Source: Salipiger profundus
GTDB lineage: Bacteria; Pseudomonadota; Alphaproteobacteria; Rhodobacterales; Rhodobacteraceae
Assembly: GCF_001969385.1 (NCBI RefSeq)
Contig: NZ_CP014798.1
Location: 62,001-126,000, forward strand
DNA: 64,000 nucleotides
Direction of reading: 5' to 3'
Every line of letters begins with the position of its first letter. Position 1 is the first letter of the stretch. This document shows, piece by piece, positions 28,563 to 36,852 of the stretch. The notes beneath the pieces were generated by a model. The model was not told the DNA's origin. It did no database searches and saw nothing but the letters and a program-made list of their open reading frames with translations. Both the position numbers and the translations under genes were made by a program.

Positions 28563-28693
28563 ATGTCTGTGAACCCTGTCTCAGGTTTAAGGGCAAGAAA
28601 ATCGGAATTAAAGGCAAAATCTCATATTTAAGGGCAAAGGACAGCCGTTGATTTCGTTGGATTTCCCATCTCACAATTAAGGGCTACGCGACA

Positions 28694-28813
28694 CCAGGTC
28701 TTGATCGGATGCGGGATACCGATCGCCAAGATCATCGCTGCAATGGGCAGACCCCAAGCGATCAACGCACCGGGAAGTGTCGACAGAAGATCGGTCCTTT
28801 CCTTCAGCACCAT
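28694..28813 (-). pseudogene. Truncated small membrane protein gene downstream of merA
   Basis: The first 40 codons of a membrane protein gene beginning MVLKERTDLLSTLPG, 4 bp after the merA stop. It is cut off by the right end of the transposon; the frame continues 21 codons into transposon DNA (to 28628) without homology. It resembles the short membrane protein often encoded after merA in alphaproteobacterial mer operons, though the family name is not known to me. Confidence 0.65.
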
Positions 28814-28817
28814 GGCA

Positions 28818-30269
28818 TTACCCCGCGCAGCAGCTGAGTTTGGCCACATCCTTGTCGAAAGTCTGGGCCGCAAGTTTCAGCCCTTCAACCGTGGTCAGAT
28901 ATGGGAAAATCGTTTCGCCGAGGGCCTTGGAGGTCATGCCGAACTTGAGCGCCATTGCCAGCGTCTGGATCGTGTCCGAGCCTTCGGGCGCCACGATCTG
29001 GCCGCCCAGCAGGCGGTCGGTCTTGGCGTCGGCCACCAGCTTGATCACGCCGCGGGTGTTGCGGGCCGCGGCGGCGCGCGGGACGTTGTCGAGCGTGATC
29101 ACGCTGATCTTGACCTCGTGCCCCGCCGCCTTGGCCCCAGCCTCTGAAACGCCGACACCGGCCACTTGCGGGTCGGTGAACACGACCCATGGCATCGCCG
29201 CATTCTCATAGCGCATTGGCTCCAGTCCAAGGGCATTGTTGATTGCCACCTTGGCACCGTAGGCGGCCATGTAGACGAACTGGTCACGGTCGGTGACATC
29301 GCCCGCCGCCCAGACGCCGGCCCGCGTCGTGGCCATGTCAGGACCGACCTTGATCGAGCCGCGCGCGTCGGTCTCTATCCCGAGATCTTCCAACCCGAGG
29401 TTCTCGGAATTGGCCACCCGTCCGGTGGTCACAACCAGCCGTTCGGCGGACAAAACCTCGGTCTTTCCATCGCGTTCGACAGTCAGAATGACGCCGCCCG
29501 CAGCTTTCGCGGCCGAGACGTAAGCAAGACCGGTCTCGACCGCGATGCCTTCGGTCTTCAGCGCTTGCGTCAGCGCCTGGGCCACCTCCGGCTCGGCGCC
29601 GGGCAGAAGGCGCGAGCGGGTCACAAGCGTGACTTTCACCCCCAGCCTTGAGGCCATCTGCGCCAACTCGCAGCCGATATAGCCGCCGCCCAGCACAATG
29701 ATGCTTTCGGGCCGGTCGGGCAGGGTCAGCAGACCGGTGGAATCGAGGGTCTCCACGGTGTCGATGCCTTTGATGGCAGGTTGATGGGGGCGCGAGCCGG
29801 TGGCGATCAGGATGCGCGGGGCGGATATCACCCGCCCGCCGACAGCGACGCCACCCTCGACCAATCGCGCCGGGCCGTCCTCGATATAGGTGACGTTCTC
29901 ATAGGCGGGCAGCAGGTCGATATATTTCTTGTGCCGCATCTCCGCGACCAGATCGGTCGTGCCTTTCACAACGGCTGGCCAATCCACCGCATGTTCGCAG
30001 GACGCAATGCCCGGGAACCGGGCAGCGGACGCGCCACCATGGGCCGCCTCTGCGGCGCGGATCATCGCCTTGGACGGAACGCAGCCGACGTTCACGCAGG
30101 TGCCGCCGATGGTGCCGTGCCCGACAAGCGCCACCCGCTTTCCGGCTTCAGCTGCAGTGATCGAAGCCGAGAACCCGGCAGAGCCCGCACCGACGACGAT
30201 CAGGTCATAACTGTCGGCGCCGACATCCTTCGAAGAGCAGCAATCATGTTCCTTGACGGTTTGATCCAT
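28818..30269 (-). CDS. merA: Mercuric reductase MerA
   Basis: A 483-residue flavoprotein reducing Hg(II) to Hg(0) with NADPH. The FAD motif VVGAGSAGFSA, redox pair GGTCVNVGCVPSK and the C-terminal vicinal pair in KLSCCAG that receives Hg(II) are all present. There is no N-terminal HMA domain, only a short tail with DCCSS, as in core-type MerA. ATG 30269 is favoured over ATG 30275 because AAAGGA lies 7 nt before it. It is the last intact gene of the operon. Confidence 0.95.
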   Translation of the reverse strand: MDQTVKEHDCCSSKDVGADSYDLIVVGAGSAGFSASITAAEAGKRVALVGHGTIGGTCVNVGCVPSKAMIRAAEAAHGGASAARFPGIASCEHAVDWPAVVKGTTDLVAEMRHKKYIDLLPAYENVTYIEDGPARLVEGGVAVGGRVISAPRILIATGSRPHQPAIKGIDTVETLDSTGLLTLPDRPESIIVLGGGYIGCELAQMASRLGVKVTLVTRSRLLPGAEPEVAQALTQALKTEGIAVETGLAYVSAAKAAGGVILTVERDGKTEVLSAERLVVTTGRVANSENLGLEDLGIETDARGSIKVGPDMATTRAGVWAAGDVTDRDQFVYMAAYGAKVAINNALGLEPMRYENAAMPWVVFTDPQVAGVGVSEAGAKAAGHEVKISVITLDNVPRAAAARNTRGVIKLVADAKTDRLLGGQIVAPEGSDTIQTLAMALKFGMTSKALGETIFPYLTTVEGLKLAAQTFDKDVAKLSCCAG

Positions 30270-30326
30270 TTTCATTTCCTTTACTTGAACCGGGCGCCAC
30301 CATCTTGGCGGCGGTCAAATTTCAAT

Positions 30327-31676
30327 TCACACCATCGACCCGATGTCGGAGGCGTAACTGGGATAAGCGAAAATCATCGCCTTGATCTGATTTGCGGTCT
30401 GCCCGGCACCCATGGCCATGGCGAAAAGATTGATCTGCTCCTCGGCTCCTGGTCCGATCAGGTGCGCGCCGAGTATTTGCCCGCTGCCCCGTTCGACAAG
30501 AACCTTGAATCCGGTGTGTTTCGCGCCGACGCGCAGCGACGAATACCAGCCCTCCGTCTTCTCGAAATGCACATCGAACTTCAGCCCCTGCTCCCTGGCC
30601 GCCGCTTCCGACAAGCCCACGGTAGCAACCATGGGCAGGGTGAAGACCACTGACGGGATCGGCGGATACTTGATCTCCCGCGCGTCCTTGCCGCCCAGAA
30701 TGTTCTTCCCCGCGATGCGTCCCTCTGCCGCCGAGACCGGGGTCAGATTCAACCCGCTATCAGCGCAGTCGCCGGCCGCGAAAATGGCCGGGTTGGTGGC
30801 GCGCATCGCGTCGCTCACCTTGATGCCACGGCGTGAGTATTCGACTCCAGCGGCCTCGAGGTTCAGCCCGTCTATGTTGGGCACGCGGCCGGTGCCATGC
30901 ACCACCAGATCGCAAGTGATCGTTTCGGTGCCGTCGTGACGTTCCACGGTGACCACGACTTCGTCGCCCTGTTTCTCGATCTTCGCCACCTTCGCTTTGG
31001 TGCGCAGATCGACGCCCAGCTCTGCGGTCGCCTCGACCAGCATCGCGACCAGATCGGGATCAAAGTTGCCCAGGGGGCGGTCCATCATCTCCAGCACGGT
31101 CACCTCGCGCGCGCCCGCGCGCTTGGCCACATGGGCGAATTCCATCGCGATGAACCCGCCGCCGACAAAGGCGATGCGGTCGGGACGCTCGGGCAGTTCC
31201 AGGAAATCGGTCGAGGTGGCGAGATACTCCTCGCCCGGGATGTTCAGCGTCATCGGTCGGGCACCGGTGGCGATGTGGAAATGCTTCGCCCTCAGGGTCT
31301 CGCCGTTCAACTCGATCGCATCGGGGCCGGTAAACCGTACCTCTCCGTGCAAGACGTCGATCCCGGCCTTTTCCAGCCCGGCCTCGATGCGCGGTGGCAT
31401 CGCGTCGGTGAAGCTGCGCTTGAAGGCGATCATGTCGGACCAGTTGACCGAAGGCTGCGCCTCCAGCCCCTTGCCCTTCATGTTTTCCGCCCACTCGACG
31501 CCCTCGGTGACGGCGATCAGCATCTTCTTGGGATCGCAACCGCGCAGGGCGCAGGTGCCGCCATGGGGCTCGCTGTCGATGCTGGCGACGCTCCAGCCGG
31601 CATTCGCCGCCATCCGGGCGACGCCATTGCCACCGGTTCCACCGCCGATCACGATAAGGTCGTAGCTCTTCGTCAT
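30327..31676 (-). CDS. Second pyridine nucleotide-disulfide oxidoreductase of the mer operon
   Basis: A 449-residue flavoprotein of the glutathione reductase superfamily. It has FAD motif VIGGGTGGNG, redox pair GGTCALRGCDPKK, NAD(P) motif FVGGGFIAMEFA and the second FAD motif FAAGDCAD. It differs from MerA by lacking the terminal CC pair, and from glutathione reductase by lacking the C-terminal HPT..E catalytic motif: the end reads FAYPSYASDIGSM. The substrate is therefore unclear. It sits between merF and merA, so a role in mercury detoxification or thiol recycling is inferred. Confidence 0.85.
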   Translation of the reverse strand: MTKSYDLIVIGGGTGGNGVARMAANAGWSVASIDSEPHGGTCALRGCDPKKMLIAVTEGVEWAENMKGKGLEAQPSVNWSDMIAFKRSFTDAMPPRIEAGLEKAGIDVLHGEVRFTGPDAIELNGETLRAKHFHIATGARPMTLNIPGEEYLATSTDFLELPERPDRIAFVGGGFIAMEFAHVAKRAGAREVTVLEMMDRPLGNFDPDLVAMLVEATAELGVDLRTKAKVAKIEKQGDEVVVTVERHDGTETITCDLVVHGTGRVPNIDGLNLEAAGVEYSRRGIKVSDAMRATNPAIFAAGDCADSGLNLTPVSAAEGRIAGKNILGGKDAREIKYPPIPSVVFTLPMVATVGLSEAAAREQGLKFDVHFEKTEGWYSSLRVGAKHTGFKVLVERGSGQILGAHLIGPGAEEQINLFAMAMGAGQTANQIKAMIFAYPSYASDIGSMV

Positions 31677-31739
31677 AAGGTTTTTCTCTTCAATGCTTTG
31701 TCTGAGGCGCTATTTGGATGGATGTCAGCCCAGTTTCCC

Positions 31740-31970
31740 TCAGGACGCCGAGCCGCGCGCGTTCTTGCGCCAGAGCGCGTAAATGGTCAGCAGGATAAAG
31801 ATGCCCAGTGCCGGAAACAGCACGAGGTCGAGATATCCGACGACGGCGGCCAGGCCGACCGCGCCGAAGAGGATCACCAAAATGGGCGTAAAGCAGCAGA
31901 GCGCCACAATGATGGTGCCGATGATGCCCACTTTCAAAAGGCCGTTCGAAGATGTGTCGTCTGAAGGCAT
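31740..31970 (-). CDS. merF: Mercury transporter MerF
   Basis: A 76-residue membrane protein with two helices. The Cys pair LCCFTPILV in helix 1 is the Hg(II) site of MerF. ATG 31970 is preferred to the in-frame ATG 31988 because AGGAAA stands before it. It moves Hg(II) from MerP to the cytoplasm for reduction and follows the other transport genes in the operon. The long frame running back to 32204 has no homology upstream of this start. Confidence 0.88.
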   Translation of the reverse strand: MPSDDTSSNGLLKVGIIGTIIVALCCFTPILVILFGAVGLAAVVGYLDLVLFPALGIFILLTIYALWRKNARGSAS

Positions 31971-32067
31971 CGTAATTTGTTTCCTCATGTCTGGTGCATC
32001 AATTGCGTGGTGCCACCGGATCCGGGATCGACCCGAACAGCCCAAAGACCTGTGCCGGTGCGTTGCT

Positions 32068-32370
32068 CTACTCGGCCGCGAAATCGGCCGGGCGGTGGAT
32101 ACTCTCACCGGCGGCCCGGGTTTTGGTGCAAGTCTCATCCGGTGCGCCATCGACACCTGCTGATCCCCTGCGCCTGATCTCGCGAACAACCAGCGCCGCG
32201 CCAATTGCCGCGACGACAGCGGCTATTCCGCCGAGCCCCATCAACCACCCGCCAATCCCGCCGAGAATGGTGGCTAGGATGACGCCACCGCCGCCGCAGC
32301 AGATCACCATGATCGGCGCGGCAATGATGAAGGCCAGAAGCCCGCCCAAATGTTTGTCATCCATGGCCAT
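32068..32370 (-). CDS. Small Cys-Cys membrane protein in mer operon
   Basis: A 100-residue protein with two Gly-rich membrane helices (about residues 9-30 and 32-55). The first contains MVICCGGGG, a vicinal Cys pair in a helix like those of MerF, MerT and MerC, but I do not recognise the family. The C-terminal half is hydrophilic. AAGG precedes ATG 32370. Its place between merP and merF suggests an accessory transporter or Hg(II) handling role. Confidence 0.65.
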   Translation of the reverse strand: MAMDDKHLGGLLAFIIAAPIMVICCGGGGVILATILGGIGGWLMGLGGIAAVVAAIGAALVVREIRRRGSAGVDGAPDETCTKTRAAGESIHRPADFAAE

Positions 32371-32386
32371 ACCCGTCCTTCCGTGC

Positions 32387-32692
32387 TCAGGACTCCCCCG
32401 CCTGGAGCACCTCGGCCGGATAGCCATTGGCCAGAACCGCCTCGATGATCATGTCTGGGTTGGCCGCCTGATCGTCGAAGGCCACGACGTAAGTGCCCGT
32501 GCCAAACTCCTCGCCTTCCTGGAAGTCGACGATTTCGACCGTGGGCACGCCGCGCATCGCCGCCGCGACGGTGAACGAGCAGGTCGGGCATGTCAGTTCG
32601 GCGACACCGACATTGATGCGCTGTTCTTCGGCACTGGCGGGCATTGCGGCCAGAATGCCGAGAGTTGCGAGTGCGAGAGAGAGATGTTTCAT
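32387..32692 (-). CDS. merP: Periplasmic mercury-binding protein MerP-like
   Basis: A 101-residue protein with a signal peptide (to ASA, residue 21) and one HMA domain with the metal motif ELTCPTCSF near residue 34. The motif has CPTC where classic MerP has GMTCAAC. It would bind periplasmic Hg(II) and hand it to MerT. It follows merT by 12 bp. Confidence 0.85.
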   Translation of the reverse strand: MKHLSLALATLGILAAMPASAEEQRINVGVAELTCPTCSFTVAAAMRGVPTVEIVDFQEGEEFGTGTYVVAFDDQAANPDMIIEAVLANGYPAEVLQAGES

Positions 32693-32704
32693 CGGTTACG
32701 CCTT

Positions 32705-33124
32705 TCAGTAGGACAGGATGTAGGGGGTCAGGTAGGGGAAGATCATCGCCACGGCGACGATCCCGCTGGCAATCCAGAGAATGGACCGCATGAGTGTTCG
32801 GTTCATCGGTCGCGCGCAGGTGCCATCAACGCAGGCTTCGGCCGGGATCGGGCTATACGCCTTGTAAAAGCCGTATCCGATGAAAGCGGCACTCAGTGCG
32901 AAGGTGATCCACTTATATTGATAGAACGCGCCCAACTGGGCGATGAACACGCCGGTGACGCCGAAGCTCACCAGCACCAGCGGCAGGATGCAACAGGAGG
33001 TCATGGCCAGCGCGCCGAGTACGCCGAGCCCGGTTGTCGCCCATGCCTTTTTGTCAGCTGCCGGGGTTTCGCCCATTGCCGACTGGCGGCCGGCGGATGT
33101 GGTTTCAGTCATGGTTCGAATCAT
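32705..33124 (-). CDS. merT: Mercuric transport protein MerT
   Basis: A 139-residue protein with three membrane helices. The first has the Hg(II)-binding pair MTSCCILPLVLVSFGVTG; a second Cys pair lies in ACVDGTCARPM of the loop between helices 2 and 3. Both features match MerT. ATG 33124 has GAGG 5 nt upstream; ATG 33112 is an alternative. First gene of the mer operon, divergent from merR. Confidence 0.9.
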   Translation of the reverse strand: MIRTMTETTSAGRQSAMGETPAADKKAWATTGLGVLGALAMTSCCILPLVLVSFGVTGVFIAQLGAFYQYKWITFALSAAFIGYGFYKAYSPIPAEACVDGTCARPMNRTLMRSILWIASGIVAVAMIFPYLTPYILSY

Positions 33125-33145
33125 CCTTGCCTCAGTGATGATCTC

Positions 33146-33176
33146 AATCTAGGGTCTGTAGCTGGTACAGGCTCAA
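33146..33176 (-). promoter_or_regulatory. mer operator-promoter (MerR type, 19-bp spacer)
   Basis: On the minus strand: -35 TTGAGC (33171-33176), 19-bp spacer with inverted repeat CTGTA-CCAGC-TACAG, -10 TAGATT (33146-33151). The geometry is that of MerR-controlled promoters and the location is between divergent merR and merT. Confidence 0.85.
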
Positions 33177-33187
33177 GGGGGTTTGGT

Positions 33188-33610
33188 GTGAATAATCATC
33201 ACAGATCGGTGAAGGTCCTCAGGCGCGGAGATCTGGCCAAGCTGACCGGCTGCAATCTCGAAACTATTCGCTACTACGAGAACATCGGCGTCATGCCCGA
33301 GCCGCCGCGCTCCAGCAAAAATTATCGCGTCTACGATGACAGACATGTCGCGCGTCTGCGCTTCATCATGCGCGCGCGCGAGTTGGGGTTCACGCTCGAC
33401 GAGGTTCGCGATCTGCTCGCATTGGTCGATGGCGGGGCCCAGACCTGCGGCGAGGTGCAGGGTCTGGCAAATGCGCATCTCGCTTCAGTCCGCGCCAAGA
33501 TCGCGGATCTCAAGCGCATTGAGCACGTCCTGTCGTCCACCGTGGCGCAATGTAGCGGAGACGATGTGCCCGAATGCCCCGTCATAGATGCGCTGAGGGA
33601 GGAGGCCTAA
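33188..33610 (+). CDS. merR: Mercury-responsive regulator MerR
   Basis: A 140-residue MerR-family protein. The DNA-binding start reads RRGDLAKLTGCNLETIRYYE. The three Cys expected for Hg(II) coordination are in AQTCGEV and AQCSGDDVPECPV. The GTG start at 33188 follows a G-rich ribosome site. The open frame extends far upstream (to 31994) only because the opposite strand is coding. It represses and, with Hg(II), activates the divergent merT promoter. Confidence 0.9.
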   Translation: MNNHHRSVKVLRRGDLAKLTGCNLETIRYYENIGVMPEPPRSSKNYRVYDDRHVARLRFIMRARELGFTLDEVRDLLALVDGGAQTCGEVQGLANAHLASVRAKIADLKRIEHVLSSTVAQCSGDDVPECPVIDALREEA

Positions 33611-33939
33611 AAGGTTTCTTGAGGAAATCCGCGGCAATCAAACCGGACAGTCCTTGGCTTCCGCGCTAGGAACACCGTGACCAATATCGCGGGCAGCGAA
33701 GAAACCGCGCTCTGAGGTGCCCCTAGTTTCCTAGACATCCGCTTCCACGAATCAGGCCGTAGCCGGCCAAGCTGATCAACTCGGACAGGTGCAGGCACAG
33801 AGTTACCGCAAGATTTATCGCTCGATCCGGCACCGCGGCTTCGAGGTGCTCGCGCCTCTCCTGAAGGTCGCGTATTTTACTGGAAACTGAATGGCTGAAA
33901 TCCCGCTTGGGCATGTTCTTGTTCGCATTTAGGCAAATT
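33611..33939. other. Intergenic stretch with no recognisable gene
   Basis: Between merR and the DUF1612-like gene. Only short open frames without homology or ribosome sites are present. It marks the junction between mercury cargo and plasmid backbone; I see no inverted repeat or IS end in it. Confidence 0.5.
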
Positions 33940-35007
33940 CTAATTTGCTGTCCGCCACATTCGAAACTTTCCCTGCCCTGTTACCTCACGGACCAATCCC
34001 CTTTCTTCCATCCAGGTCAGGTTCCGCTGGACCGCCGCTCGGCTAGTGCCGGTCAGGGCCTCGGCCATCGGTGCGGAGAGGAGCGGCCATTCGGTCAGCA
34101 CGGCACGCAAAGCCGGTGGAGTTTTGCCTGAGAGCGAGCTCATCTCTGCTTCTGTCCTCGCTGACCATGTCTCGATATAGTCCAAGTGCCGCATCGCGGT
34201 CAGGCAGGCAGTCTCCATCCCATCCAGCCAGCGAGCAAGACGCTCCGGTGGTAAGCCCGACGCGCGCAACCCCCCTGCCCCACCCATAGCTAGTGGTGCA
34301 AAGTTCGCTCCCTTTCCGTCGCTGGCCGTGATCCTTGCCGCGGTAACGGCTGCTTCGATCTGGTCGCCTTGTTGCCCGAGACCCGCCAAGCTCCAGAGGT
34401 GAAACCCCATGCAAGCCCGCGTGATCGGGTGTAGATGAACAGCTGATTTCATCACCTCCAGCCATCCGCCCGCGCGCTCCTCTAGCCGCTCGGTGGCATC
34501 CTCGATGTTCTCGGGATCGCGGCGGTCCAGAAAGGCCGCCAGATCGACCATTGGACCCGGACCACCCATCAGGCGGCGAACAGCCCAGCCAACTCTTGCC
34601 AAGGCATTCGGGTCATCCTGTGCGCCAGACAATCGCATTGATATCCAAAGAGCGAGGCGGTCAGAACTCACCCGATCCCCTGCAAGCCAGCTGAGGTCTG
34701 CCGCCTCGATCAGTGCCAGTCTGTGTCGCCAGCCATCCGGGCCACGCAGCAAGCGGTCATCCAGCGCACCCAGGCGTCCAGCCACCTTTGCCAGCCGCGC
34801 AGCCTGAGCCGCTTCCGCCTTTGCCCAGTCGTCGATGACAGCAATGTCGGACGGTTCTGCCCGTGGCCCGGGCGGCAAATCATCCGGTTCTTCTTCGAGC
34901 GGCCCCGGCAGGAACCAGAGGTCGTCCTCGTGAGCCCCCACATCCCCCTCGGTGGTGATGAGGGGGTCGTCAAAATCATCAGGAAAAGTAGATGCTTGCG
35001 GCTTCAT
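33940..35007 (-). CDS. DUF1612/RHE_PE00001-like plasmid regulator
   Basis: A 355-residue protein. An acidic N-terminal tail is followed by a helical region with WLAGDRVSSDRLALWISMRL and later RLARWLDGMETACLTAMRHL, and a C-terminal winged helix-turn-helix (APMAEALTGTSRAAVQRNLTWMEERGLV, about residues 315-342). Proteins of this design are frequent on rhizobial and roseobacter plasmids. The likely role is transcription control, with an operator directly over its start. Identification rests on recalled family features, so the name is tentative. Confidence 0.65.
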   Translation of the reverse strand: MKPQASTFPDDFDDPLITTEGDVGAHEDDLWFLPGPLEEEPDDLPPGPRAEPSDIAVIDDWAKAEAAQAARLAKVAGRLGALDDRLLRGPDGWRHRLALIEAADLSWLAGDRVSSDRLALWISMRLSGAQDDPNALARVGWAVRRLMGGPGPMVDLAAFLDRRDPENIEDATERLEERAGGWLEVMKSAVHLHPITRACMGFHLWSLAGLGQQGDQIEAAVTAARITASDGKGANFAPLAMGGAGGLRASGLPPERLARWLDGMETACLTAMRHLDYIETWSARTEAEMSSLSGKTPPALRAVLTEWPLLSAPMAEALTGTSRAAVQRNLTWMEERGLVREVTGQGKFRMWRTAN

Positions 35008-35008
35008 A

Positions 35009-35034
35009 TGTGCAAAATATCTATATTATGCACA
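35009..35034. promoter_or_regulatory. Inverted repeat at the DUF1612-like gene start
   Basis: TGTGCA, a 14-bp AT-rich spacer, TGCACA. It begins one base before the start codon of the leftward gene and so covers its ribosome-binding and likely promoter region, which suggests an autorepression site for the encoded HTH protein. Confidence 0.55.
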
Positions 35035-35234
35035 TTACCCAAGCGATTTTGTGGCAGTTGCCCGCGCTCTTTGTATAGTACGGACGCGCGACTGTCGGCG
35101 GAACCTCTCAGATCGCGCTCAGTGCAAGAAAACCAAGGGGATTGTGCACCAGCACGACAAGAGATCACTTGCTTGCATTCGTTTTCAAACGGTCGTTTAT
35201 TGCCGCTATATGAAACTGCAAAAAGACTGTTTTG

Positions 35235-36119
35235 ATGCCATTGATAGGCTATGCGCGCGTATCCACAGAGGATCAAACCCCCCTGCCCCAGTCGCAGGCC
35301 CTGAAATCTGCGGGTTGCGCCGAAATCTATGAAGAGCACGCCTCAGGCGGCAATCGCGCGCGGCCGGTGCTTGGGCGTGTGCTCGAACGCATCCAGAGTG
35401 GCGATACGCTGGTCGTCGTGAGGATCGACCGGCTTGCGCGGTCTCTGTCGCATCTGCTGGAAGTGATCGAGCGGCTGGAGGCTAGGGGTGCGTTCTTTCG
35501 CTCGATCCAGGACCCGATCGACACTGGATCCCCGCAGGGCAAGTTCACGCTGCAGGTCTTGGGCGCTGCGGCCGAGTTCGAGCGCGCCCTGATCCGGGAG
35601 CGCACCAAGGCCGGCCTCGCCAGTGCGCGCACAAAGGGCCGCGTGGGCGGAAACCCTGGACTGCGGGCCAAAGACCCTGCCGCTCTTCGCAAGGTGCGGC
35701 TAGCGCGACAGGACGGCTACATGGAGCGTCTGAACGAAACGGCACAAGATTGGGTGCCCCATGTGCGCCGGTTGCGCCCTGACTTGGCCTGGGAAGACGT
35801 GGTGCGCATCATCAACGGCCCCTTGCCCGAGGCGCGTCGCTGGACCCAAAGCCGTCTCTTGCGCGCCGTGAAGGCCTATGTCCGCGACGGCTTCCTGCCC
35901 GAGACAGTTTTGGCCCGCGCCGGCCGCCGCGAAACCGACGACCGCCTGCCCGCCATCGTCGCCGCCATCAAGGGCGCGGATCCCGGCATTACGCTCCAGG
36001 CGATCTGTGAACGGCTGGAATCAATGCGCGAACGCACACCACGTGGCCGAACGAGATGGCAGCCGTCGTCAGTCAAGATGCTGTTGGAGCGGGCGGAGAG
36101 GCTGGGGCTGCTTGAGTAG
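35235..36119 (+). CDS. Serine recombinase (resolvase/invertase family)
   Basis: A 294-residue recombinase. The catalytic N-terminal domain has YARVSTEDQ with the nucleophile Ser and RIDRLARSL, followed by the AAAEFERALIRERTKAGL helix. The C-terminal part (residues 150-294) is longer than in simple resolvases and lacks the usual short HTH, carrying two unfamiliar basic helical segments. Probably a plasmid multimer-resolution enzyme, as it stands near repABC. ATG 35235 is chosen over the TTG just before it. Confidence 0.83.
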   Translation: MPLIGYARVSTEDQTPLPQSQALKSAGCAEIYEEHASGGNRARPVLGRVLERIQSGDTLVVVRIDRLARSLSHLLEVIERLEARGAFFRSIQDPIDTGSPQGKFTLQVLGAAAEFERALIRERTKAGLASARTKGRVGGNPGLRAKDPAALRKVRLARQDGYMERLNETAQDWVPHVRRLRPDLAWEDVVRIINGPLPEARRWTQSRLLRAVKAYVRDGFLPETVLARAGRRETDDRLPAIVAAIKGADPGITLQAICERLESMRERTPRGRTRWQPSSVKMLLERAERLGLLE

Positions 36120-36197
36120 CCTAACAACCTTGCAAATCCTCCACTATAGGGAAGGATTACAAGGTTGTGGTCAGTTTCAGGCACAGAAGCCGTTCGC

Positions 36198-36593
36198 TCA
36201 TGCAAAGGGGTTGACGATGCGAAGCTGGCCTTCCACCAGCAGGCCATCTTGCATGTCCTCGCTCCACAGCGTGGTACACCCCGCAACCAAAGCGCTGGCC
36301 ACGATCATCGCGTCGTAGATCGAGAAGCCGTAGCGTTCCGCCAAAGCGCGGCCGACGTCATGGGTCTGCACGGTGAGATCTTCGACGGGACACAAGGCGC
36401 GCACGCCTTCGAGAAAGGCCGCTGCTTCCTCCCAACCGAGGCCAGCTTTGCGGCGGCAGTTCACCAGTGACTCGTTTAGAACCTGAACGCTGATCCGGGG
36501 CCCCTGCCCCAGGATGACCTCGGCGCGATCGGCCTTTGGGCCGTCGTCGAGCAGGTAAAGAACGACATTCGTGTCCGCGAACTCAACGCTCAT
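36198..36593 (-). CDS. vapC: PIN-domain toxin VapC
   Basis: A 131-residue PIN-domain ribonuclease. Acidic active-site residues are in FADTNVVLYLL, in the NESL segment, and in FSIYDAMIVASAL and LWSEDMQDG. It overlaps the antitoxin gene by 11 bp and is expressed with it. The pair would stabilise the plasmid by post-segregational killing. Confidence 0.88.
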   Translation of the reverse strand: MSVEFADTNVVLYLLDDGPKADRAEVILGQGPRISVQVLNESLVNCRRKAGLGWEEAAAFLEGVRALCPVEDLTVQTHDVGRALAERYGFSIYDAMIVASALVAGCTTLWSEDMQDGLLVEGQLRIVNPFA

Positions 36594-36810
36594 GTGCGTC
36601 GTCGCGGCTCAGACGTTCTGCTGCGGACAACTTGCCCCGGAAGCGGCGCAGGCCGGTAAGTACCTCATCCGCACGAGCAAGGCGACGGACTCTGACCCGA
36701 CCGTCGTCCTTGACCAGGTCGATCTGATCACCCTCCTTGAGACCAAGCTCTCGGACGAGCTCCGCGGGCAAACGGACGGCCAGCGAGTTACCCCATTTTG
36801 CGACCTGCAT
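36583..36810 (-). CDS. vapB: AbrB-fold antitoxin VapB
   Basis: A 75-residue antitoxin with an N-terminal swapped-hairpin DNA-binding domain (VAKWGNSLAVRLPAELVREL) and a C-terminal tail for toxin binding. ATG 36810 has GGAGG 5 nt upstream and is chosen over the longer frame. A perfect palindrome upstream is the likely operator for VapBC autoregulation. Confidence 0.87.
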   Translation of the reverse strand: MQVAKWGNSLAVRLPAELVRELGLKEGDQIDLVKDDGRVRVRRLARADEVLTGLRRFRGKLSAAERLSRDDAHER

Positions 36811-36824
36811 CGTGACCTCCCATG

Positions 36825-36852
36825 CGGATATACGTTTTGTAATGTATATCCG
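36825..36852. promoter_or_regulatory. vapBC operator palindrome
   Basis: Perfect 9-bp inverted repeat CGGATATAC / GTATATCCG with a 10-bp spacer, 15 bp upstream of the vapB start. Such palindromes are bound by AbrB-fold antitoxins. Confidence 0.75.

Larger units (their letters stand above)
25188..28693 (-). mobile_element. Tn5053/Tn402-like transposon (tniABQ, no cargo)
   Basis: Ends read inward as TGTCGCGTTGCCCTTTAAT (left) and TGTCGCGTAGCCCTTAATTG (right). Both ends carry further copies of a transposase-site repeat, consensus TTGCCCTTAA..TGAGA: left at about 25188 and 25238-25254; right at 28668-28684, 28621-28636, 28600-28619 and 28580-28597. Three genes tniA, tniB and tniQ fill it. No resolvase and no cargo are present. 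Flanking 5-mers differ (GCTGC left, CCAGG right), so there is no target duplication. Confidence 0.82.

Noticed and set aside
31994..33187. N-terminal extension of the MerR frame
   Set aside because: The frame is open for 400 codons upstream only because merT, merP and merF are on the opposite strand; MerR has a normal start at 33188.
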